Shown here in pieces: positions 23,982 to 32,048 of a DNA stretch of 47,777 nt. The stretch's first letter is position 1, and each line of letters starts with the position of its first letter. The translations under genes and the position numbers were made by a program. The stretch comes from Candidatus Cloacimonadota bacterium (GTDB lineage: Bacteria; Cloacimonadota; Cloacimonadia; Cloacimonadales; Cloacimonadaceae), in assembly GCA_023421135.1 (NCBI GenBank), contig JAEZUG010000054.1:1-47777 (forward strand), given 5' to 3'. Under the pieces are notes generated by a model. That model was given only the letters and a program-made list of their open reading frames with translations, ran no database searches and was not told the DNA's origin.

Positions 23982-24065
23982 CGGGTGCCGCGCACATTAG
24001 TTTTGGATGCCAGTGACGTTCCTGATGATACTTTCCGGGACATCTCCAGGCAAGCAACCATATAG
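23982..24065 (+). pseudogene. C-terminal remnant of a winged-helix regulator gene
   Basis: GCGGGTGCCGCGCACA at 23981-23996 is identical to bases inside the regulator gene at about 20926-20941. Reading on in the matching frame from 23982 gives RVPRTLVLDASDVPDDTF then RDISRQATI and a stop. The intact gene has RVPRTVVWITSDGKKAFRKY there. It begins one base after the stop codon of the 941-residue gene and has no start, so it is a fragment left by duplication or rearrangement. Confidence 0.5.
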
Positions 24066-24115
24066 AAAGACTACTGAATAACACGATAACATAAGTCTGA
24101 AAGGCAGGATTGACT

Positions 24116-26140
24116 ATGAACTATCCTAAAACCCGCAAAGGCCATACGGTAGATGAATTCTTCGGTACAAAGGTGCCAGACCCCTATCGCTGGCTGGAAA
24201 ATGACCACGATCCCGAAGTGGTGGCCTGGACCCAGACCCAGCAAGTCCTCACGGAATCCCTTTTAGCTCAGTATCCCCACCGTAAAGCCATTCTGGGACG
24301 GATGAAGGAGCTGGTGAACTACCCCCGCCAAACGGCTCCCATCAAATTTGGTGACTGGTATTACTATTATAAGAATGACGGTCTGCAGAATCAATGGGTA
24401 ACCTACCGTAAGAAGCAGGACGGTCAGGAAGAGATGTTTCTGGATCCCAACACTCTTTCCCCGGATGGTACCACCACAGCCCATATGGCAGGCAATTCCA
24501 AGGACAACCGCTATTTCACCTATATGGTTTCTGCCTCCGGGTCCGATGCTGGTGAGCTGTGGACCATTGATACTCAAACAGGCGAGATTCTGCCCGATAA
24601 GTTGAAAGATATGCGGCACAGCGGAGCGTCCTGGTATAGGGATGGCTTCTTTTACAGCCGCTATTTGCCCAGGCAGGAAGGATGCGAGGGCGATCCAGGC
24701 CAAAATATATGGTACCACAAACTTGGCACTCCTCAGGAGGAAGACGTACTGTTCTATGAGGATACAGTCAATCCCAGACGTTTCCGGTGGTGCTCACTTT
24801 CGGACGATGAGAAGTACTTTTTTATCTCCGAAAGCCAGGATTCTCCCGGGAATCGCATTCTCTACCGTCCTGCGGATGATCCGAACGCGCCGTTCAGGGT
24901 ATTGTTTGAGGGCTTTGAACACCAATACTACCTCCGCGATGCCTTTGAGGAGAATTACTTCTACCTCTTCACAAACAAAGATGCCCCCAACCGCCGTCTG
25001 GTGAAGTTCCATATTAGCCATCCTGAGGATGAACACTGGCAGGAAATCATTCCCCAGCGGGATTATCCCCTGGATACCGCTTTCCCGGCGAGTGGCAGGT
25101 TGATTGCGATCTTTACAAAGGATGTCTGCTCCCGGGTTGAATTGCTGGATACCGAAGGCAAGTTTTTGCGTGAGATAGAGATGCCGTACCAGGGCACTGC
25201 CGATCTCAGCTTCAATCTCAAGGAGGACGAGGAAGTATATTTCTATTTCAGTTCCTATGTGCGTCCCAACGAAATCTACAGCTATCACATCCCTTCCGAT
25301 GATCTTTCTCACTACCACACAGATGCCGTGCCGGCAGACCTCAGTGCCATAGTTTCCGAACAGGTCTTCTATCCCTCCAAGGATGGCACTCTGATTCCCA
25401 TGACCCTCATCCACCGCAATGATATTCTCCGGGATGGTAAAATTCCAGTGCTTCTCTATGGCTACGGCGGTTTCGATTCTACCCAGATGCCCTACTTTTC
25501 CGCGACCCGCCTGACTCTGCTGGAAAAAGGCTTCATCTATGCCGTGGCAAACCTCCGTGGAGGAGGAGAATACGGAAAACGCTGGCATGATGCCGGAAAG
25601 CTGCTTAACAAGCAAAACGTCTTCGACGATTTCATTGCTGCGGCGGAATACCTGATCCGGGAAGGCTACTCCAATCCGGAGCGTATTGCCATCAACGGCG
25701 GCTCCAATGGTGGCTTGCTGGTGGGCGCTTGTTTGGTGCAGCGTCCGGACTTGTTTAAAGCAGCAGTTCCAGCCATGGGCGTGCTGGATATGCTGCGCTT
25801 TCACAAGTTCACCTGCGGTTGGAACTGGATGGCAGATTATGGCAACCCGGATGAGGAGGAACACTTCCGCAACCTGCTGTCATATTCGCCTTTGCACAAC
25901 GTGAAAGATGGAGTGCGCTATCCGGACACAATGATCCTGACTGCCGATCATGACGACCGAGTGGTACCCGGACATTCCTTCAAATTTGCTGCCACCATGC
26001 AGGAAAAAGCGCATCCCGATACCATGGTGCTGCTCTACACGCAGACATCTTCCGCCCATGGTCCCAGCAGCCTTGCTAAAAGCCTGGAATACAACGCGGA
26101 TACCTTTTGCTTTGTGTGTATGTGTCTTGGGGTGCAGTAG
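24116..26140 (+). CDS. Prolyl oligopeptidase (S9A)
   Basis: The 674-residue enzyme cleaves after proline in short peptides. The N-terminal beta-propeller starts with YPKTRKGHTVDEFFGTKVPD and YRWLENDHDPEVVAWT. The alpha/beta hydrolase half carries the triad S530 (GGSNGGLL), D614 (ADHDDRVVP) and H648 (SSAHGP). Spacing matches family members of about 680-700 residues. No signal peptide is seen, so it is cytoplasmic and fits a peptide-fermenting lifestyle. An in-frame TTG at 24110 exists, but the ATG at 24116 is preferred because AGGCAGGA lies six bases before it. Convergent with hppA, sharing a hairpin terminator. Confidence 0.96.
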   Translation: MNYPKTRKGHTVDEFFGTKVPDPYRWLENDHDPEVVAWTQTQQVLTESLLAQYPHRKAILGRMKELVNYPRQTAPIKFGDWYYYYKNDGLQNQWVTYRKKQDGQEEMFLDPNTLSPDGTTTAHMAGNSKDNRYFTYMVSASGSDAGELWTIDTQTGEILPDKLKDMRHSGASWYRDGFFYSRYLPRQEGCEGDPGQNIWYHKLGTPQEEDVLFYEDTVNPRRFRWCSLSDDEKYFFISESQDSPGNRILYRPADDPNAPFRVLFEGFEHQYYLRDAFEENYFYLFTNKDAPNRRLVKFHISHPEDEHWQEIIPQRDYPLDTAFPASGRLIAIFTKDVCSRVELLDTEGKFLREIEMPYQGTADLSFNLKEDEEVYFYFSSYVRPNEIYSYHIPSDDLSHYHTDAVPADLSAIVSEQVFYPSKDGTLIPMTLIHRNDILRDGKIPVLLYGYGGFDSTQMPYFSATRLTLLEKGFIYAVANLRGGGEYGKRWHDAGKLLNKQNVFDDFIAAAEYLIREGYSNPERIAINGGSNGGLLVGACLVQRPDLFKAAVPAMGVLDMLRFHKFTCGWNWMADYGNPDEEEHFRNLLSYSPLHNVKDGVRYPDTMILTADHDDRVVPGHSFKFAATMQEKAHPDTMVLLYTQTSSAHGPSSLAKSLEYNADTFCFVCMCLGVQ

Positions 26141-26235
26141 CTGACGACCTTTACTGAGAACTTCAATATCAAGTGCTGAGCTGGGGATCAGCTTAATCTT
26201 TGGTCGTTGAAACTTACAATTACCCTGCGTATAGA

Positions 26236-26267
26236 ATTAAGGCTACTCTGGATCGAGTAGCCTTAAT
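26236..26267. terminator. Hairpin between convergent genes (prolyl oligopeptidase and hppA)
   Basis: A perfect 13-bp stem ATTAAGGCTACTC/GAGTAGCCTTAAT with a six-base loop lies between the two stop codons. It lacks a clean T-run on either strand, but its position and strength suggest a bidirectional terminator. Confidence 0.75.
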
Positions 26268-26283
26268 CGTCTGTAAGAATGTA

Positions 26284-28644
26284 TTATTTAGCTTCGACGC
26301 AATCCGGGGTCACTTCTTCGCATTCTGAGCAGGGTGAATTCTGCAAATCTGCTTTGTCTATGGCAATAACCTCGTTGTGTAAGGCTTTATCAAGCTTGGC
26401 GTTACTCATTGGAGCGTTGATGGTCTCTATGTTTAGCGAATAGGCAACGATTAAGCCGGCAAAAACAATGGAAACCATGCTCATCAGCTTTACAAGAATG
26501 TTTATACACGGGCCTGCTGTATCCTTGAATGGATCGCCCACAGTATCTCCAACTACAGTTGCTTTATGAGCTTCGGAACCCTTGCCGCCTGCGACTCCGG
26601 ATTCTACATACTTCTTAGCATTGTCCCATGCTCCGCCAGAGTTATTCATCATCACTGCCAACACGAAGCCACATGCCAAAGCACCCACCAGGATACCAAG
26701 AACGCCTGATACTCCAAGTACCATACCCGTTATAATAGGGGTTAGAATACCTACCAAAGCCGGAGCCAGCATCTCTCTCTGTGCACCAACTGTGGATATC
26801 TTTACGCACCTTGCGTAGTCAGGCTTGCCGCTTCCATCCATAATGCCAGGAATCTCTTTGAATTGGCGGCGAACTTCTTTGACCATCTGGCCAGCAGCTC
26901 TGCCCACTGCCTTGATAGTAAGGGCGGAAAATACAAAGGCAACCATAGCACCGATGAAGATGCCAAGCAGGAACTTGGGGTTTAGCACGTTGATCTGGTA
27001 GAAATTGATAAAATCGGCAATGGAAGCTTTATCAAGGGCGATTTGCTCGCTCAACTTTGATCCATAATGGATGTTAAGGAACAACACCTTACCCGCTTTA
27101 TCACCAATCAGGATTAGTCCGGCGCGCACCTCTTCGAGATAAGCAGCAAGTAAAGCCATGGCTGTAAGGGCTGCGCTCCCAATAGCAAAGCCTTTTCCAG
27201 TAGCGGCTGTGGTATTGCCCACGGAATCCAGGTTATCAGTCATTGTACGCACGTTCTCAGGCAGGTTACTCATTTGAGCATTACCGCCGGCATTATCGGC
27301 AATAGGGCCAAAGGCGTCCATGGCAAGCGTTACACCCAAGGTGGCCAACATGCCCACAGCACCGAAGCCAATGCCATATAACCCCATCTCTATTGAACTA
27401 TAACCATGACTACAGATAAAGGCAGCCAGGATACCAATTACGATTGTAATCACGGGAGCAGCAGTGGATCGCATACCAACCGAGAAGCCTTCCAGGATAA
27501 CTGTGGCAGGACCATACTCGGCTTGTTCGGCAATGCCTCTGGTACGCCGGTAACTATGTGAAGTGTCAAGCTCGGTAAACCTGCCAATAATAATACCTGC
27601 TGCCAAGCCAATAACCGTGGAGATAAACACCCCAAAATAGAAATCAGGCGGCAACAAAGCTTTGGTAATAAAGTAAGCTGCCACCGCAATAAGTAACGAA
27701 CTGATATAAACACTCTTATTTAGAGCAAACATCAGTTCTTTTGGTCCTGCATTCTCTTTTGTGCTCACGAAGAAAACGCCAAGAATAGATAGAATTGCCC
27801 CAATCCCGGCAAGGATCATGGGGGCAGTAACAAAGTTAATTGCCCAGGCCGCATAAGCATCTCCCAAGATGCTCACAGCACCCATACCCAATGCAGCAGT
27901 CGCCAGGATTGAGCCTGCATAGGATTCATAGAGATCAGCACCCATGCCTGCCACATCACCAACATTGTCGCCAACGTTATCGGCAATGGTTGCTGGATTA
28001 CGCGGGTCGTCTTCCGGAATGTTGGCTTCCACTTTGCCAACTAAATCAGCGCCAACATCTGCAGCTTTGGTGAATATGCCGCCACCCAAACGAGCGAACA
28101 AAGCCTGGGTTGATGCTCCCATGCCAAAGCTGAGCATTATCACTGTTATGCTGTGTAGTGGTACAGCAAACTTGTTTAGCAGATAGAACCAGAGAGAAAT
28201 ATCGATCAAGGCGAGCCCGACAACAGTTAAGCCCATCACAGCACCAGCACGGAAGGCAACCTTCAGGCCTTTATTCAAACTGATTGTGCAGGCTTGTGCA
28301 GTGCGATTGGATGCCAAGGTAGCCATATTCATACCCACATATCCAGCTAAACCACTGAAGAAGCCTCCGGTAAGAAACGCCCAGGGTACCAGCCAATGCA
28401 GAACTCCCAACCCCCAAACCATTATCTGGAACACAACAAAAGCTACTATAAAGAAGATGCCAACGCCTTTGTATTGCTGCTTCAGATAGGCAAACGCACC
28501 TTCCCGAACGTAACCCGCAATCTCTTGCATTCTTGCTGTGCCAGGATCATGTGCTTTTACTTGATAAAAGAAAACCATAGAAAATACTAAGGCCAGAACT
28601 GCACCGACGGGAGCTATGAACCATAATACTGGAATTGCAATCAT
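26284..28644 (-). CDS. hppA: Membrane-bound ion-translocating pyrophosphatase, K+-dependent type
   Basis: The 786-residue pump couples pyrophosphate hydrolysis to H+ or Na+ transport and has about 16 membrane helices. The substrate-binding loops are DVGADLVGKVEANIPEDDPR followed by NPATIADNVGDNVGDVAGMGADL, GPIADNAGGNAQMSNLP, and the late GGAWDNAKKYVESG with HKATVVGDTVGDPFKDTAGP. The segment GNTTAATGKGFAIGSAALTA has Ala where K+-independent enzymes have Lys, so it should need K+. Whether it moves Na+ or H+ cannot be decided here. The C-terminus continues about 35 residues past the last helix and ends in a cysteine-bearing tail (CSECEEVTPDC), which is unusual. AGAGG lies before the ATG. Confidence 0.97.
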   Translation of the reverse strand: MIAIPVLWFIAPVGAVLALVFSMVFFYQVKAHDPGTARMQEIAGYVREGAFAYLKQQYKGVGIFFIVAFVVFQIMVWGLGVLHWLVPWAFLTGGFFSGLAGYVGMNMATLASNRTAQACTISLNKGLKVAFRAGAVMGLTVVGLALIDISLWFYLLNKFAVPLHSITVIMLSFGMGASTQALFARLGGGIFTKAADVGADLVGKVEANIPEDDPRNPATIADNVGDNVGDVAGMGADLYESYAGSILATAALGMGAVSILGDAYAAWAINFVTAPMILAGIGAILSILGVFFVSTKENAGPKELMFALNKSVYISSLLIAVAAYFITKALLPPDFYFGVFISTVIGLAAGIIIGRFTELDTSHSYRRTRGIAEQAEYGPATVILEGFSVGMRSTAAPVITIVIGILAAFICSHGYSSIEMGLYGIGFGAVGMLATLGVTLAMDAFGPIADNAGGNAQMSNLPENVRTMTDNLDSVGNTTAATGKGFAIGSAALTAMALLAAYLEEVRAGLILIGDKAGKVLFLNIHYGSKLSEQIALDKASIADFINFYQINVLNPKFLLGIFIGAMVAFVFSALTIKAVGRAAGQMVKEVRRQFKEIPGIMDGSGKPDYARCVKISTVGAQREMLAPALVGILTPIITGMVLGVSGVLGILVGALACGFVLAVMMNNSGGAWDNAKKYVESGVAGGKGSEAHKATVVGDTVGDPFKDTAGPCINILVKLMSMVSIVFAGLIVAYSLNIETINAPMSNAKLDKALHNEVIAIDKADLQNSPCSECEEVTPDCVEAK

Positions 28645-28728
28645 ACTATAACCTCTAACAATGTGGTAAACGGGAAGTTGAGAGACTTCAATCCCATTTT
28701 TATCGCTTTTAATAGGTTATGTATAAAT

Positions 28729-28734
28729 TGTCAA
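28729..28734 (-). promoter_or_regulatory. Candidate -35 box TTGACA for hppA
   Basis: An exact TTGACA 85 bases before the start, followed 14 bases later by TATTAA. Confidence 0.4.
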
Positions 28735-28821
28735 ATGATATATGCAAAGGTATGAGAGTATAGTGTACCCGATATATTATGATCATAATTCACCTTCAGC
28801 ATTCAAGTAAACCCACAAATT

Positions 28822-28915
28822 TGTCACTCGTCACTCGTCACTCCCTGATACGACACGCATGAGACACCCATGTAAACTCATGCGTGTCACATGAGTATGA
28901 GATGCGTTTTTTATG
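28822..28915 (+). repeat. Heptad tract (YGTCACT)x3 followed by a GACACGCATGAG palindrome
   Basis: TGTCACT, CGTCACT, CGTCACT occupy 28822-28842. Ten bases on, GACACGCATGAG (28852-28863) pairs perfectly with CTCATGCGTGTC (28877-28888), and a conserved ATGAGTATGAGATGCG follows. The same two families adjoin at 4433-4603 and, within about 340 bases, at 36342-36731. Confidence 0.88.
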
Positions 28916-29042
28916 GGTGCCCAACTAGGGAGTGAGTTAGTGATTTGAGACTAGAGAGAAAGTGTGGAGCTGGGAGGTGACTTTGTCGAGTGAACAGTGA
29001 TCAGATAGGCAGTATGGAACTTGGAATACTAAAGCACCCGTA

Positions 29043-29156
29043 GGGGCAGATCTGTGTGTCTGCCCGTACCCTGGTCTGCCAATCTCCGAATTGGCAGAGG
29101 CTGCGGAGCTGCCTGCAGGAAAGGCTTCCGGCCTTTGTGCCAAATCGGAGTTTGGC
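29043..29156. repeat. Cluster of palindromes, two with complementary loops
   Basis: GGGCAGA/TCTGCCC (29044-29065) is followed by TCTGCCAAT/ATTGGCAGA with loop CTCCGA (29075-29098), AAAGGC/GCCTTT (29120-29136), and GCCAAA/TTTGGC with loop TCGGAG (29139-29156). The loops CTCCGA and TCGGAG are exact reverse complements, so the second and fourth palindromes are inverted copies of one unit. As RNA they could form kissing loops. Confidence 0.75.
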
Positions 29157-29228
29157 GCACCAAATGCAATCGCTTCACCACTCCGCACTCACCCTCCATT
29201 AACTACTAACTATTCACTATTAACTTGA

Positions 29229-29254
29229 AGGGGCAGACACACAGGTCTGCCCCT
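29229..29254. repeat. AGGGGCAGA...TCTGCCCCT palindrome
   Basis: A nine-bp stem around CACACAGG. The same element occurs at 29043-29065 and 36622-36643. Lying just past the leuS stop, it could also act as a transcription stop. Confidence 0.85.
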
Positions 29255-29296
29255 ATAGATAAGTCCTTTTGTCTCCCAGCTACAGGTCTAGAGTCT

Positions 29297-29317
29297 TGTT
29301 ACTCGTCACTTGTCACT
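29297..29317 (+). repeat. Heptad tract (YGTYACT)x3 overlapping the end of leuS
   Basis: TGTTACT, CGTCACT, TGTCACT. The stop codon of leuS lies at its edge. Confidence 0.85.
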
Positions 29318-31799
29318 ATTTAGATGCAGCTATGCTGATCATCTTGCCGGGAATCACGATCACTTTACGCACTGTGAGGCCTTCCAGGCTCTTTTGCACG
29401 TTTTCCAGAGCCAATGCTTCCTGCTTCAGAGTCTCTTCCGGAGTATCGGGAGCCAGCTCCAGTTTGCCACGCAGCTTGCCGTTGATCTGCACCACCCAGG
29501 TGATAGTTTCCTGCTGCAGGTAGCGCTCTTCATAACCCGGCAACCCACCTTCGTGCACCATGCCTTCAAAACCCAGCATCTGCCAGAGTTCTTCGGCGAT
29601 GTGCGGGGCAAAGGGATAGAGCATCTGAGGGATGATGCCGCAGGCTTCGGCATAGACCGCCAGATCGGCATCCTTGAGTTCTTCCGGATTCTTGATCGCG
29701 ATACAATGGTTCAGGTGCTCCATAATTGCTGCAATGGCAGTGTTATACTGCATACGATGCAGGGAGTCGTCCAGCCATTTCTTCACTGTAACGTGGGAAC
29801 TGTGCAAGAGCGGACGCAAGTCGCTGGAGATATCCTCCAGCTCGGCATTTAGCTGCATACCGCGTTTCAACACGTCCAGATTGCTTTCAATCAAGCGCCA
29901 GATCCGGTTCAGGAACCGGAAGGAACCCATCAGGCCGTCGTCGCTCCATTCCACATCCTTTTCCGGAGGTGAGGAGAAGAGCATATAGACGCGCAGGGTA
30001 TCGGCGCCAAAGCGATCTATAATATATTGAGGATCAACCATATTGCCTTTGGATTTGCTCATCTTGGCACCGTCTTTGAGCACCATTCCCTGTGTGAGCA
30101 GCCTGGCAAAGGGTTCGTCGCAATTCACCCAGCCCAGATCACGCATAAACTTATGGAAGAAGCGGGCATAGAGCAGGTGCATACAGGCATGCTCGATCCC
30201 GCCGATGTATTGATCCACCGGTAGCCAGTAATTGGCCTTCTGAGGATCAAAGGGCAGAGCTTCGTTCTTGGGATCGGTGTAGCGGGCAAAATACCAGGAG
30301 CTATCCACGAAGGTATCCATGGTATCGGTCTCGCGGCGGGCGGCTTTACCGCACTTGGGGCACTCGGTATTGACCCATTCAGGGACGGAAAGTAGAGGAT
30401 TGGAGGTGGTTCTGCCCACTTGCACCTGTTCCGGCAGCATCACGGGAAGATCCTCATCCGGCACCAGCACTATGCCGCAATCGGGACAGTGGATCACCGG
30501 TATGGGATTGCCCCAATAGCGTTGGCGGGAGATGCCCCAGTCGCGCAGACGGTAGGTGACGGTGCGCTTGCCAAAGCCCTGTTCCTCGATCCAGAGCGAG
30601 ATGGCTTCCTTGGCAGCGGTGCTTTCCAAGCCGTCGAAACTATCAGAATTGACCATAATTCCGGGCTCGGTGTAGGCTTCATTCATCTCATTCAGCACCA
30701 GTCTTTTATCCGGAGTCTGGATCACTATCTTCATGGGGATATCATACTTTTTGGCAAAGTCAAAATCGCGTTGATCGTGGGCAGGTACAGCCATCACTGC
30801 TCCTGTGCCGTAATCCATCAGCACGTAGTTCGTGATCCAGATCTGCACTTTGTCGCCATTGACGGGATTGATGCAGTATCTGCCACTGAAGATGCCTTCT
30901 TTGGTGGTTTCGGCGGCACTGCGGCTGATCTTGTCTTCATTTATTACCTTGTGGCAAAAGGCTTGCAGGGGGCTGTCCGGCGCTTCTGATTCCAGCCACT
31001 TGATCACCAGAGGATGCTCGGGCGGCAGAGCCATGAAGGTGACACCAAAGAGGGTGTCCGGCCGGGTGGTGAAGACCGGGATAAGTGCTTTAGAGTCTTC
31101 CAATTGGAAGTGAATCTCGGTGCCGGTACTCTTGCCAATCCAGTTCTTCTGCATGGTCATGACGCGTTCCGGCCATTCGATCACACCGCTGAAATCCAGC
31201 AGTTCCTCAGCATAATCCGTGATGCGGAAATACCACTGCTCCAGTTCTTTCTGGATCACTTGGCTGCCGCAACGCCAGCAAGCACCGTCTTCGACCTGTT
31301 CGTTGGCCAGCACGGTCTGACAATCGTCACACCAGTTCTGGAAGGACTTCTTGCGGTAAACCAGGCCTTTTTCATAGAAGCGCTTGAAGATATACTGTCC
31401 CCAGTGATAATACTCCGGGCGGCAGGTGCTCTGCTCGCGCTCCCAATCAAAGCCGAAGCCCATGATGTTGAACTGCTTGCGCATGATGGCAATATTGTCT
31501 TCCGTGGTGAAGCGGGGGTGGGAATTGTGTTGAATGGCAAAGTTTTCCGCCGGCATGCCGAAGGCATCATAGCCCATAGGCTGCATCACGTTGTATCCTT
31601 CCATAAGTTTTAGTCGGGAGATGGCGTCGCCGATAGAGTAGTTTGAGGCATGTCCGCAATGCAGTGCTCCCGAGGGGTAGGGGAACATTGATAGCACGTA
31701 GTACTTCGGCTTGGATGAGTTCTCAGTGGCGTTGGCAAGACGCTGTTCTTTCCAGATCTCCTGCCATTTTCGCTCGACGTCTTTGAAAGGATATTCCAT
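29316..31799 (-). CDS. leuS: Leucyl-tRNA synthetase
   Basis: The 827-residue class I synthetase charges tRNA-Leu. The HIGH motif reads PYPSGALHCGHASNY (H47-H50) and the KMSKS motif KMSKSKGN lies around residue 578. The editing domain carries TTRPDTLFGVTFMALPPEHPL, and the zinc-like CPKCGKAARRETDTMDTF and WCDDCQTVLANEQVEDG segments are typical. Length and order match bacterial LeuS. GGAG precedes the ATG at 31799. It is a single-gene unit flanked by repeats. Confidence 0.98.
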   Translation of the reverse strand: MEYPFKDVERKWQEIWKEQRLANATENSSKPKYYVLSMFPYPSGALHCGHASNYSIGDAISRLKLMEGYNVMQPMGYDAFGMPAENFAIQHNSHPRFTTEDNIAIMRKQFNIMGFGFDWEREQSTCRPEYYHWGQYIFKRFYEKGLVYRKKSFQNWCDDCQTVLANEQVEDGACWRCGSQVIQKELEQWYFRITDYAEELLDFSGVIEWPERVMTMQKNWIGKSTGTEIHFQLEDSKALIPVFTTRPDTLFGVTFMALPPEHPLVIKWLESEAPDSPLQAFCHKVINEDKISRSAAETTKEGIFSGRYCINPVNGDKVQIWITNYVLMDYGTGAVMAVPAHDQRDFDFAKKYDIPMKIVIQTPDKRLVLNEMNEAYTEPGIMVNSDSFDGLESTAAKEAISLWIEEQGFGKRTVTYRLRDWGISRQRYWGNPIPVIHCPDCGIVLVPDEDLPVMLPEQVQVGRTTSNPLLSVPEWVNTECPKCGKAARRETDTMDTFVDSSWYFARYTDPKNEALPFDPQKANYWLPVDQYIGGIEHACMHLLYARFFHKFMRDLGWVNCDEPFARLLTQGMVLKDGAKMSKSKGNMVDPQYIIDRFGADTLRVYMLFSSPPEKDVEWSDDGLMGSFRFLNRIWRLIESNLDVLKRGMQLNAELEDISSDLRPLLHSSHVTVKKWLDDSLHRMQYNTAIAAIMEHLNHCIAIKNPEELKDADLAVYAEACGIIPQMLYPFAPHIAEELWQMLGFEGMVHEGGLPGYEERYLQQETITWVVQINGKLRGKLELAPDTPEETLKQEALALENVQKSLEGLTVRKVIVIPGKMISIAASK

Positions 31800-31877
31800 T
31801 ATTTACTCCAATAGCCCAGCCATCCGGCTAAGGCGCAAGATTTCATTAACTTGCACTGATTTAGCATCTGGACTATT

Positions 31878-31883
31878 TGTCAA
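31878..31883 (-). promoter_or_regulatory. Candidate -35 box TTGACA for leuS
   Basis: An exact TTGACA 79 bases before the start, followed after 14 bases by TAAATC preceded by TGC (extended -10-like). Confidence 0.4.
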
Positions 31884-31964
31884 GAGGCAAATCCATGTCC
31901 TCCTGCTATGTTTCCGGATTTCCACAGAATCAATTTCTTAGCTCCAGATTGAGCAAACTTGCTC

Positions 31965-31991
31965 TTGACATTCAACTTAGACTGCTACAAT
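31965..31991 (+). promoter_or_regulatory. Promoter for the beta-helix protein gene
   Basis: TTGACA at 31965-31970, a 15-base spacer, and TACAAT at 31986-31991 with an extended TGC immediately before it. The start codon lies 57 bases further. This is the most canonical promoter in the window apart from the short spacer. Confidence 0.5.
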
Positions 31992-32048
31992 GGAACCTAA
32001 AGTATTACATTCTGCTTTACAACAAATAATAGAATACAGGAGCTTATT

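Noticed and set aside
24794..25864. 356-codon minus-strand open frame inside the prolyl oligopeptidase gene
   Set aside because: It lies wholly opposite a gene with an intact catalytic triad and shows no recognisable domain or ribosome site.
29043..29254. Insertion sequence ends
   Set aside because: The GGGCAGA palindromes are short and occur elsewhere singly, and no transposase gene or target duplication is visible.
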